Shown in pieces: positions 23,503-34,102 of a DNA stretch of 58,672 nucleotides (its first letter is position 1; each line of letters starts with the position of its first letter). The stretch lies in the NCBI GenBank assembly GCA_900088475.1, contig FLMG01001160.1:32785-91456 (forward strand), in the 5' to 3' direction. Below the pieces are notes generated by a model, which was not told the origin of the DNA, ran no database searches, and saw only the letters and a program-made list of their open reading frames with translations. Source of the stretch: Hyphochytrium catenoides. Lineage: Eukaryota; Sar; Hyphochytriomycetes; Hyphochytriales; Hyphochytriaceae. The translations under genes were made by a program, and so were the position numbers.

Positions 23503-25101
23503 TGTTTGCTGTCGTAAGAGCTGGTTGCAGGCGCCACAAGAGGTTCAGTACCCTGACTCTTAACCTGAACATTGGCATGTTACCTTTGGGGCGTTTCTTC
23601 TTTTCAATGCTTGCCAGTCGGGCTCTATTCGCTCCCCATAGAACCGGAATGCTGACCGTGTTGAAGGGATCGTACCCAAAAAGGGTGTCTTGATGTGAAT
23701 AAAGGGCGACTCATTCTGCCCTATCTGGGTATGAAGCCCTGATGAAGAAATGGCGAGGGGCTTCCCTTGCCTCATTTTTGGCTTACTGGGAAGAGTTCTT
23801 CTGATCAGGTATTCCGAAACACCGAACAATAACCGCTATATCAAGCCATTGTCCTCGGTCTTCTTGTTCTTGGTCCATGTATATGTGGCTTATGTCCAAG
23901 TAGGTGGTAGTCAGTAAGAACGACGGACTGAGTACCGTCAATATCTAGATGACCTTAAGCAGGCGTGCGCGGCAGCTGGTTGTGCACTGACTCCGGGTAC
24001 CCGACACTGAGCAAAGGCGCACACACATCTCTGCTTCCTCGAGAGACTGGCACGAACAGACATCAGCGCAACACTCCTTCTGTAGAACGCCACTTTCCGC
24101 AATGATCTTCAGGAGAATAGGAAGCTCATAGAGACATTGTTGTCGGACTGGTCCTCTACCTGGTCTGACGACCGGCGGCCAAAAAGGAAAGAGATGACCG
24201 CGAAGAAGAAGAATGACATCATCAGCTAACATCAGCGATGATCCTTCTTGCCTCCTTGTGTTTTTCCCCTTCTTCCTCTCCTGTAAGCCCTCTCTTATAT
24301 TTAGCGATGTAACCTGTAAACGACAGTGTCTGTCAATGGGGTTTCCTCCGTGGTAATATACAAACCCGGTACAGTCTATGATGTTTAACCTTGCCTGTAA
24401 TAATACGCTGGAGGAGGAGTGTAGTTAGTTGCCCAGGTTGAAGTGTTTCCCTCCCAAACGCCTCTTTACTCTTAGAAGCATCCAATGTTGAGCAGGGCTG
24501 TTCAGGGTTCTGAAGTCGAGGGTTGGGAGGCTAATAACGCCTTCATCATTAGGTTCCTTATGATGATTGATAGGGCATCACAAGGGGCGATGGCTAGCTT
24601 TCACAGATTTCCCAGTCAACTTCGTAGAGATCCGCTTGTTTGACTGACATCTGCAGACCCCAGTGGCAGAACCTGCGGCTTTCACAGTTTCAAGTAAGGC
24701 TTTACCCATTGCAGATTTCTCTTAGTGCTTCATTGATAGGGTGTGATAGGGAAATCTTACCACTGGCGGCAGAGGCAGGCTCGCTAGGGCTAGCTCGTTC
24801 TGAAGTTTACCTCCGACTATTCAGTTCAGGGAATGCTCTTTCAGCCACTCCTTTTGTAAAGAGATGTGTTCTCTCGTCATTGGCTTGTCGGGAGGTGTGC
24901 AGCGTCTGCTAGTTCTAGATGTCTAGGAAGAGTTGGGTTATTCTAGGTAACATGAAGAGTAGGCCGGTACCGGAGATGGAGTGAAGACTCAAGAACTGAG
25001 AGTGTGTACTGGTGTACCATTCAGCAACCGAGGACAGACCATTCAAGAGAGAGAGTTGGTCCGAAGGAGGTCTTCGACACCAACAAGAGTACTAAGCGGA
25101 G
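23503..25101. other. Unassigned region between the YAK1-like and thioredoxin-like genes
   Basis: The minus-strand frame at 23560-23829 may belong to the N-terminus of the YAK1-like kinase. A Cys-rich minus-strand frame at 23945-24232 (95 codons, ten cysteines) and a plus-strand frame at 24640-24912 are open. None has a recognisable domain or splice partners, so I assign no gene. Confidence 0.3.
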
Positions 25102-25805
25102 ATGTCGCCAACAGCTGTCAGCTACGATGACTGGGCTGACGTCAGAGACACGATTGGCAGGTATTTGGAGCTGACTCTCTCCATGTGAGTATCTTCACCA
25201 ATGATGACAGCAGTGGTGACACCTCTCTAGATTCTCTGCCGGCCGAGACCTTAAAGAACCAAAAGAAGAGATACTATTGGTACTCTTCGCACAAAAGTGG
25301 TTCAGTCCAGCGTCGTCCGCGGCAAGGGTGTTACATGAGGTCGGTGGAGGAAAATGGTTGATGTGTTGCGGAAGTGAGTCTGGATATATAACCAACCTCT
25401 ATCTTCAGATTCGGAGCGAGCGCAAGGCTCTAGGAGTTAGGATAATGCTGGTGGACATGGAAATGGTTGGAAAGGAGCGGTTTGACGTCGGAGTTTTCTC
25501 GACGCCAACAATAATAATGTTTGCCGATGGAAGAAAGATCACAGGTAGTTCTCTTGTTATGTCGTCTAAAGGTGTTGGAATACTCACTGCTTCTCAACTT
25601 TAACCAGTACGACGACCGGACTGGGTTGATGATACCAAACGTAAGGTCATTGCTAGTACCTATCTCCCACTCTTGTGGCCGCCCTCGACTGACTCACTCT
25701 ATCATAGTCGTAGGGCCATTCGATAGAAAGGATGCATTATCACTCATCAAAGAGGCTCAGCGGTCCGTAGGCGACAGGACCTATCTCTGCATCTGTGATT
25801 TCTGA
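25102..25805 (+). CDS. Thioredoxin-fold protein lacking the CxxC active site
   Basis: Five exons, 25102-25160, 25231-25339, 25409-25544, 25608-25640 and 25708-25805, join in frame to 144 residues. The order of elements is that of a thioredoxin or nucleoredoxin domain: strand plus active-site loop (LLVLFAQKWFSPASSAARVL), central strand VRIMLVDME, and the cis-proline strand VFSTPTIIMFADGRKI. A C-terminal helix follows (RKDALSLIKEAQ). Where thioredoxins have W-C-G-P-C, this protein has W-F-S-P-A, so both redox cysteines are gone. A structural or chaperone-like role is inferred rather than disulphide exchange. Its stop lies 13 bp from the stop of the convergent TKL kinase. Confidence 0.75.
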
Positions 25806-25818
25806 GTAATTATCCCGA

Positions 25819-28800
25819 TCATATTGGTACGTTGCTCGGATGGAAGGGAAATGTCTCTTTCACTGCGGCTACACTCCCACTAGCAGGAGCAAATTTGGTC
25901 TGGCTGGCAACATCCTGCTTGAAGTCTAGTGGCTTGCTCTCAATCTCTAGACGGATCTCGGTGTCTAGTCTTCGTAGAACTTCATGGAAGGATGGTCGTT
26001 TCGATGGGTCGGCTTGAACACAATCGTCAATCAACTTCCGCAGCATTGGGGTACAGCTAGATTCAATGGTTGGTCGCAGCCCTTTATATGCTACCTGCAT
26101 TCAGCGATTGATGATCAGTAAATGTCGTTGGTTCAGCGTATTTAACGTACCTCGTGGATCACGGCTGTTGGTGCTAGCTTTTCTCCATGTTTAAACGCAT
26201 CATGATACGGCATCCTCCTGGTCTCCATCTCCCCCAACACTGCAAATGTAGAGTAATTATTGCGGTTTGGTTCAACTCCCTTCTGACAGTGAACGTACCT
26301 ATTCCAAAACTATATACATCCACCTTCTCATCGTACTGCACGAAGCGGATCAGATCATCGCATCAGAATCTTAAAAAGTAGTTCGCTTACCCGGCTTTGA
26401 GTGATCATCTCTGGAGCTTGCCTGTAGCGAGTCAAATGTAAGTTTACCGTCGCCTCCGAGGTCGGCTCTTCAAAATACCTACCAATAAGGAGTGCCTACA
26501 CCAGTCATCGTCTCGTCTTTCGCCTTCAGCTTGGACTCTCCAAAATCGGATATCTTACATCCAAAAGTGGCAGATACCAGGATGTTCCTAGACTTTAGAT
26601 CCCTGAAGGTGACCTCGTTAGTCATGCAGCTGTGCGACCTATCACTTCAGGTATACTATACCTGTGGATGATTGGACTCTCGCGGGAGTGTAAATATGCC
26701 ATCCCTGCACCTATCGTTAGTAACCACAAAGCTTTCACTTAGTTTTTAGAATATGCATCACCTCTGGCGGCATCCTGTGCCATTCTTAGTAAAGGATCTG
26801 GCCACTTCAGCGAGAGATCCGTTTGGTCCAATACTTTGCGCAGGTCGCTTCTCTCCATGTATTCAATAACGAAGCAGATCTACCATACTTGCAGTTAGAA
26901 AGGGCGCAGTCACGTTGCATCCATTTTCATGGTGCGTACATTGGAGTATGAGTTCCAAGAAGCTCCTATAAACTGTACGCTGCATAACATCGATTAGTGA
27001 GAAGCTAGGTGAGCTTATACTGTCTATAAGTCTATATCCTCACATGTTAGGGTGCCCTGTAGAAGTGCAGCCAGAAGCAATCGAATGTATGTGGTGAGCC
27101 CGTGAAGTATGGAGAAACCAGAGAGCGGACTGGGGCTTACGCAAATGCATCATCATCCGGATCTCGTCTGCAAAGTGCTTGATGTTCTCTTCACTAATCT
27201 TCGATCGGAGGAGGCGCTTCACAACAACCTTCGTGCCAACGTACTCGGCCCTGGTAGTTACCCTTAGTGGGATAGGTGGCTTCTATAGCACACGGTCCTC
27301 ACGTACCTAATTACCTCACCGAAGCTTGAAGAGGGAGATCGGATGATCAGAGAGCAGAAGTCAGCAATGTGTTACCATATCTGAGACGATGATTATACTT
27401 ACCCTCCGCTCCCAATCAGCTCTTCTAGCCTTAAATCTTCAATAGGAATGTGAGCATTGGCAAGATGCTGTGTAGTCAAGTGTAAGCCTCGCATATATGG
27501 CTGGCTATGCTTAGTTCGCTCTAACCTTCTTGTCCGGTGCCATCAACACTTTCTCTACGATGCTCTTCTCCTGGCTGCTCCAGCTCTCAACCTTCAGATT
27601 AGACTCGGCCTCTATCAGCCTGTAGGCGGAGCAAAGATGATTAGGTAATACTAATATAGGACAACCAATCGCTTACCTCTTCTTCATCTTCTTGTTGTCC
27701 AGCTCCAAAACCCTAGAGAGAAGCCAGGAGGCACGGTTCCGAGAATCTAGCACCCTACTGGCAAAGAAAAGGGTTGCATAACAAGTACAGGCGACAAGAA
27801 AGGCCTGAATGAACTTCTGTTCCTGAAAACGTTCCCAAACCAGGGCCCAACTACTGAGTGTGGTGATCAGCGCAATCACCGCGATCAGAACCACCTTGAC
27901 AAAGTCCATCCCCGCTGCCATAGCGAGTAAGACTGCGACAATTGAGAAGTTCCAAGAGGTGAGGAGGAAGATAGAGTTATTCTGGTTTGAATAGACCGAG
28001 ACTAGCCTCTGTACTGATTCTGGAGCTGGCGCGCTCAAACTGGCTTCAATGAAGTCTGTTTGGCGGGCCCGGGTAGCCATTGCTATACTGCTGATCATTA
28101 GCACCACGATCAGTACTATGCTTGCAAGCACTAGGTGTTTCCAACTCCGTATCATCCTCTCCAGCCATATCGGCGCGACCTGGCCCCTCCCGACAAGGCG
28201 CGAGTAGAAGGAGCCCAGGCCGAGAAACGTTAGCACCAGGGGCAGGTAAGCAAACTCGATGCCCAGCATTGCAATTCTGAGGTCCTTCGCCAGCATTGTG
28301 CTGCCATCGGCAGATGATTGATAGCCTCCTACAGCTACATTGATAGTCTCAAAGACAACATGTACTAATGCAGGACTGAGTTGTTCTGAACTGGTAATGG
28401 TAAGAGGCAGGAGGAGAGCTTACCAAGAACAGACAGCGAGACGACTCGAAGGCCTCGTCGAAAGTCCTTATAGCTAAAACTATGATATTGCTTTTCGAGC
28501 GTCCTGTCCAGAAATCTGTTTGAAAACCGGTTCTTCGCCTCTTTTGGGAGCTTCTGGTTGACAAGCTGGCGAGTTTTCACGGAATTAATGCCTTCAACCA
28601 AGACCGCGGCCTCCAAGAGGGTAGATTCTGCCTCTTTCGCTACGTCAACGCCCTGTTCCTACGCAGATCATACAATGCTTTTGTTATCGCACTCATCAGT
28701 AGAGGTAAGCAGAGTATCTTAACTTACGATATTGATCAGACGGTCAGTGGTTCTAGTGACATCACGACGGGATGAACCCACAGACTCGTCTTCAAGCTTC

Positions 28801-29354
28801 CTCATAGCGAGAGCTCTTTGATAAGCCAGAGCTTGCTATGACAGAACGCCAATGAAGTCGATGGCTGAGTGAGTGACAATGCAGACACTGCAATTTTCTT
28901 CGACGATCAGCGGCAGCCCTTACATCACAGCAGGAGGAGGAGGTGAGGCCAGAGGAGGAGGTGCATCTTGGCGAGGTTCTTATCGACACACTACTGGCCG
29001 TCTCTTTCTAAGGTCCCATCATCTGCAACAGCTTCAACTAGCGGTTAGCGGCCCTCAATGCAGTTACAGATCAAGAGCCAGTGGGTAGCCATTACCGACT
29101 CTGAGGAAAGCCAAAATAGCATGTTCTTTTTTTTATTATTCAGCACTGCAGCTCTCTCGTCTTGGGCCGAGGGAGGTTGTCGCCCGTACAGTGCTCTTTT
29201 TGGGCTTCTCAGTCAAGAGAGGATCCCACGTTATTTGACCCAGAGTGAAGCAGTAAGCGGCGGCAATGCAAGTGAAAGCTCTAAGAGGGACAGCGCTCGG
29301 TCCTGAAGGCTGTCCCGCATGAGATGCACATAGGGTTCTGCTGTACTCCTCCAT
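25819..29354 (-). CDS. Multi-pass membrane TKL (RAF-like) protein kinase
   Basis: A many-exon gene. The C-terminal half is a tyrosine-kinase-like Ser/Thr kinase: glycine loop LEELIGSGG then SFGE, ATP lysine in YVGTKVVVKRLL, GMAYLHSRE, IIHRDLKSRNILV (about 26590-26670, across an intron), and DFGESK. Then come TMTGVGTP, a C-lobe ending DDCVQADPSKRPSFHEVL, and a stop at 25819. The N-terminal half has an exon at 28296-27673 with about six hydrophobic spans (for example YLPLVLTFLGLGSF, LVLASIVLIVVLMI, FSIVAVLLAMAAG, VVLIAVIALI). It is followed by a short basic linker (LDNKKMKKR) into the kinase. Upstream exons at about 28839-28365 are continuous in frame. The first exon at 29354 (hydrophobic stretch FTCIAAAYCFTLG) is a guess. 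Membrane-anchored TKL kinases are common in oomycetes and other protists. No ligand-binding domain is recognisable. Confidence 0.82.
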
Positions 29355-29600
29355 TCTCAGTCGGATGGCATCCTCTCCTTATAGCAGTTTAACTCATTTA
29401 GGTCTGTCGCTTAGCTGCAAATGTTCCCATCCTAGTAAGAAGATGATGGATATCACTTAGGTCGTGCTGATGTAAAGGTAACGTCTCGTACTGCCTCTGC
29501 TTGTACTGGTGGTGTAAGCTGCATGTGCCCGATAGATCTCTGTTATATACTTCCTAGTCAGCAAAATAATATTGAAACATGCTTTGACTGCGACAAGCGA

Positions 29601-32487
29601 CTATTCGAGTTTACTATGGCTTGACATCATCCTAAGGAGTGACCTCGTGCTGGTTGATAGCCGCTGCTTAACATCCGTCACTAGCCGATCGACGTCATTG
29701 CGAGATAGATCTGTCTCCGTCCGCCTAGATGATGAGGAATCTCTGGAGAGTAGGTCCCAGAAGGTTCCTTTAGCATCTCTCAGGTCCGAAAACGTGCCTT
29801 CTTCTACAAGCATCCCGTCTTTGAAGACAAGTATCTTGTCGGCTTCAGCAGTGGTATGCAGTCGATGGGTGACCTGTGATTGAAGCGTATCTTAGCTGTG
29901 GGCCTTGAGTATACATTATCATCTGACCAGGCAACACGTACCGAGATCAAGGTGATCTTCCTTTCCTTGCAGAGCTTACGCACGGAGGACAGAATCTCGC
30001 TCTCGGTCTCAGGGTCGAGAGCACTAGTTGCCTGGAATGGACAATGATCAGATTCGCATCTTTCTAGAAAACATAAAGGCGGGGATAACTAACCTCGTCG
30101 AGTAAAAGTATTGATGGCTTTCTGCAGAGCGCTCTTGCAAGGCAGATCCGCTGTGCTTGGCCGCCGCTGATACTGACTTTTGCGTGCTGGCCGAGCACTG
30201 TGTTGAAGCCCTCATCCAGAGAGCTCACGAACTTGTCGCATTCCGCCAGCTTTGCAGCCTCAATGCAATCATCGTCCGTCGCAGTCACATTTCCATAACG
30301 AATATTCTCGAGAATGGTTCCGTTAAGTAACATCGTCTCTTGAAAGACGATTCCCACCTGCTTGAGGTAACTCTGATAGTCATAGTCATTCAAAGGGACG
30401 TCATCCACCCGGATGACGCCTCCATTGGGTTCCCGAAACCTCAGCAAAAGGTTTAGGATTGTGCTCTTTCCGCCACCACTAGTACCACAGACACAAACGA
30501 AGGTACCTGCGGGTACGAGGAAATTGGCGTGGTTGATGGTGTACTTGCTTTGCAGTGGCTGGTATTTGAAAGTTACGTCCTCAAAGCGGATGCCGGACGT
30601 AAGCGGAGCTGATGGCATCCTAACAGCTCGAGTTGAATCCTTCATTCCTTGAGTATGAACATTGCTCTGTCGAGCAAGGAGGTTGTCAATCTTTTGCAGG
30701 CTTCCGGAGTTACTGATTGCCCACCGCATGAAGCCACCGATGTTTGCAACGGGATTGATCATCCCGTTGTATAGCTGCACCATCGCTGTGAAAGAGCCAA
30801 TGCTGAGGTCACCATCCGCCGAAGCTAAGGCCAAGGCAGCAGTCAGTAGTGCTATGAACAAGTTCATTCCAGAAGTCACTTCAATCTGAACGATGTTAGA
30901 CCAAAGCTGACTCTTCATAGTTGTTTGACGAAGAAGCTCGCTGCTCTTTTCAAACTTGTTTATAAAGTATGACTGCAATCCGTAAGCTCTGATAGCTTTC
31001 TGGCAAGTGATCCCGTTCTGGAACTCCGCTGCGAGATAGGCATTGTTGGTGACGTAGTCCTTGGACAAATTCGCAGCCTTAACACGTGGACCAACGATGA
31101 GGATGACCAGCATGAAGGATATCCCAACAAAGCCCGCTATCCACTGTCTGTAGAACACGTAGAGAATGGAAAAGATGACGGTGGCCGCGGGATTGATAAG
31201 ATTCCAGACGATCGAAATCCATAGCGTTGATACACGTTGAATGTCGCTGTTAAAAATGTTATTCAGCTCCCCCTCGGTATACAAAGAAAAGAACTCCGTA
31301 GGACTTGAGAGAGTAGTCTGTACGAGGTCCATTTGTAACTTTTTGATACCAGTTGATATGACTGCAGACTGTGCGTAGCCTAGCGCATTATTCCCTAGGA
31401 TGTTGGGAATACATAGTACCAGCAGAAAGATGATATTTGTATGAACCGAAGAAGTGAGGCCATCTTTGAGACCATCTACAATGCCTTGTAGTGCGTAAGC
31501 TTGGGCAGGAGCCACTGCGGCTAGAATGATGCTTGAAAGGGTGGCCAGTAACACATTTCTTTTCTGGGTTGACCAGTGGCTTGCTGTGCTTTGAATCACC
31601 TCCAACGGCCCATACGCCATCTGGGCGTCGTGAACCACCATGGACTGCAGGTGCGCTATCATCTCAGACGCTGTCATCTTGGCAGGGCGGTGGATAAGGG
31701 CAGTAGCTAAGAATTCGAGATACTCTGGCATGCTTATCATACCACTCGTTTTCCCGCTAACTATTTCTAGGTCTCGATGAAGCACAAGCGCTTCGTTCAA
31801 CGTACAGAAGGGAAAAGATCGGATAGCTTGCTGTACTGAGTCTACCGCAATCTGTAGCTCAGGCCCTGCATTCATACTACTCAACAGCAGCTGTGAATAA
31901 CGCTGTGAGGCAGGTCTGGATAGGAGTCTACCACAGCAGATCATACTATGGACTGCCAGCAGAGCGAGGTCGACCTCATCTAGACCACTCTGAGCCGCAA
32001 AAGCAACTCTCACTGCCACGACGCCCACGATGGCCATCACAGCTGCCAGATCAATCAAATTTGTCTTCGATTTCTGAAAAAATTTGCCGAGCGCTCCCAT
32101 CCGACAAAGCTGCTCAGCGGCCATGAATGTTGACAAACCAACTGCAACACACTGCAGGAAAAGGTCAGAGAGCTAGTTCGTTTTCTACATAAGGTACTGC
32201 CTTACCACTTCCCATAGCCAGGACGTCTGCAGAGCTGCGGCGCCTGAAGCGCTCTCAACAAACATACGTGCAAGAAGGACTGCCACTTGAAGCAGAAGCA
32301 CAATGGAGCCGAGCTTGTAGACCCAGCCATTGACCCATCGAAGGCCATCTCGAGCTGACGAAAAGTCCTGCTTTTGCTCTTCTGATAGTCCTTTCTCCAT
32401 TGTGCCGAGTTTCTCAGGACCTAGGATTGGAGGGACTGACATTGACCCAGACATAGCTAGATCATCCATCGCGTACCACGACTTCAA
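29601..32487 (-). CDS. ABC half-transporter, type I exporter (ABCB-like)
   Basis: About 900 residues in four main exons: 32487-about 32207, about 32155-30096, about 30032-29941, and the last ending at 29601. The N-terminal 500 residues contain several long hydrophobic segments typical of a type I exporter (LVLCIPNILGNNAL, AATVIFSILYVF, FVGISFMLVILIVG). The nucleotide-binding domain is complete: Walker A GTSGGGKST (30460-30486), Q-loop VGIVFQE, signature ISGGQAQR, Walker B SILLLDE, D-loop SALD and the H-loop histidine in VTHRLH. Walker B and D-loop are split by an intron. One transmembrane unit and one ATPase unit imply a dimer. The substrate and membrane cannot be read from sequence. It lies co-oriented and about 250 bp upstream of the TKL kinase gene. 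Confidence 0.92.
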
Positions 32488-33559
32488 GAGCTTCAGGAGG
32501 AGTTATTTTTCGTAATCAAGCAGCATCACTTGGTGTGGACTCAGCTCTATTCACCTTCTGGATTGCCCGACACACTCGTGGACTCAATTGTTCCTCAGTA
32601 CCAGGGCCCTATCAACTTCGCCTCGAAAAGACTTGGCGCCACCTTACCATCAAAGTTTCCAACAGATAGGCGACATCAACGATGAACCCCAACTACGGCA
32701 AGAGCTGAGAGGCTTCACGCCCAGACAAGCACATCAACGTAGAAAGGGCAGGGCGAAGCGGTGAAGTGCGTGCTCCTGCAAGACAGGATAAGGGGGAGGA
32801 TCGCCGCACTGTCGGAGGCACGCTCAGTGATGAAGCGAAGGAGAGAGAGAGAGAAAGCAGAAGAGATGTGAACAGAGTTTGCACTTTGATGGTAAGTCCA
32901 GTGTGAAACGGACCTTGTGGTCCGAATCCGTCTAAAGCCGGAAATAAAGCGTAAAACACGTTCTAAAACGGGATATTCCTTATGGGTTTCCATGCACACA
33001 CTACAAGGGGAGCTCTGAAGCTAAGTCCGTAAAGATGTAGCTAGCTACCAGTACCGACGCTCAGACATGCCCAACTCATGTTTATATCCACCACTATAAA
33101 CTGCTACTGTGAGTTCAATTACGGAGTTTCTTAGGTCCATTCATTACCCTCCTTGATCGCATCGTCACCAATGATTCCTATTCCGGAACCAAAGCCTATC
33201 ATTTATCTCTCACGGTTCCAAAAAGGGTGATCAATTAAGCGGCAGGGACATCCCGCTATCGGAGATTAGAGCGTTGACCTCTTCTGAAGCTTGGACAGAG
33301 ATCCCGTAGAGATTTGTCAGTTGCCGTCACTGAGCATAAGTGGGAAGACAAACAGGTGAGCCGCAACCTACAGGTGGCATCTGTAAGAAGCAGAGTTTGC
33401 TTGGAAAAAAGAGTTGTAGAGAGTGGTGTGCTTGGCAAAGATTCTGAAAGAGCGGACGCCAAAGGCCTTAGAGCTGCGGAGATCGCATATTTGTGCCACA
33501 TGGCTTGACTCCAAAGTGACGGACGGCATTGCTCACCCCGCGTCTTTGTAGGAAGAACC
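32488..33559. other. Region between the ABC transporter and RPS29 genes, no protein gene supported
   Basis: Short frames on both strands (for example 32693-32999 minus, 33256-33630 minus) look like chance openings. A GA-rich simple repeat lies near 32838-32860. A TTTGTAG just before the RPS29 start suggests a 5' UTR intron end at 33550, as is common for ribosomal protein genes. Confidence 0.35.
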
Positions 33560-33885
33560 ATGACCAATCTCCAGAACACGCACGCAAGGACCCACAGCAA
33601 GGGCGGTCGCCGATGCCGTACCTGCAACAACCACTATGGTAGGTGACGCTTAACAGATCACTTCATTGAACATGGTTCTCATCTAGGTGTTGCTTAGCTA
33701 TTATCCGGAAGTACAACATCAACATGTGCCGTCAGTGCTTCCGCTCGTACGCACCTGCTATCGGCTTTGTCAAGGTGAGTCTACTCGCTGACTTTTCTTG
33801 ATGCATGATTGCTAACATTAGCTCTTGACGCCCCTATTTTGACCTCGGCACTTCCCTCATTGTTGCTCCCATACAGTACAAGTAA
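33560..33885 (+). CDS. RPS29: 40S ribosomal protein uS14 (RPS29)
   Basis: Three exons, 33560-33638, 33698-33774 and a last exon of only nine bases, 33877-33885 (Tyr, Lys, stop), give 54 residues, the normal eukaryotic length. The two zinc-binding pairs are present (CRTC and CRQC), separated by [14 protein letters not shown], and the C-terminus is IGFVKYK, matching the family's IGFxKYx end. The second intron acceptor had to be placed at GCTTAG (33697) to keep frame. The earlier CTAG would introduce a stop. The protein sits in the small-subunit head near the decoding site. The stop codon is only 217 bp from the end of the convergent TrpC-TrpF gene. Confidence 0.95.
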
Positions 33886-34102
33886 GTAGCACACAGCTGC
33901 CTACTAGCTCAGAATGCAGGATGCCCACTGAGCTCTAAAAAGCTCAGAAGTTCGAGTACGCTCAAAGACGGACTGTGTAATAAAGTTTTTATTGCGCAAG
34001 TTTGACGGCAGAAGCGGCATCTTGTCTCGTACAACCCCATTCGAATCTCCGACTTGTATTCTACTGAGTCTAACTCTCGCTGAAATCTCTTTTTACTGTA
34101 TA

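Noticed and set aside
23945-24232. Cys-rich 95-codon minus-strand frame considered as a secreted small protein
   Set aside because: There is no signal peptide at its N-terminus, no regular cysteine spacing, and no splice partners. Unsupported.
24640-24912. 90-codon plus-strand frame in the gap before the thioredoxin-like gene
   Set aside because: Its composition is that of random translation (many Leu, Ser, Cys), with no motif and no neighbouring exons.
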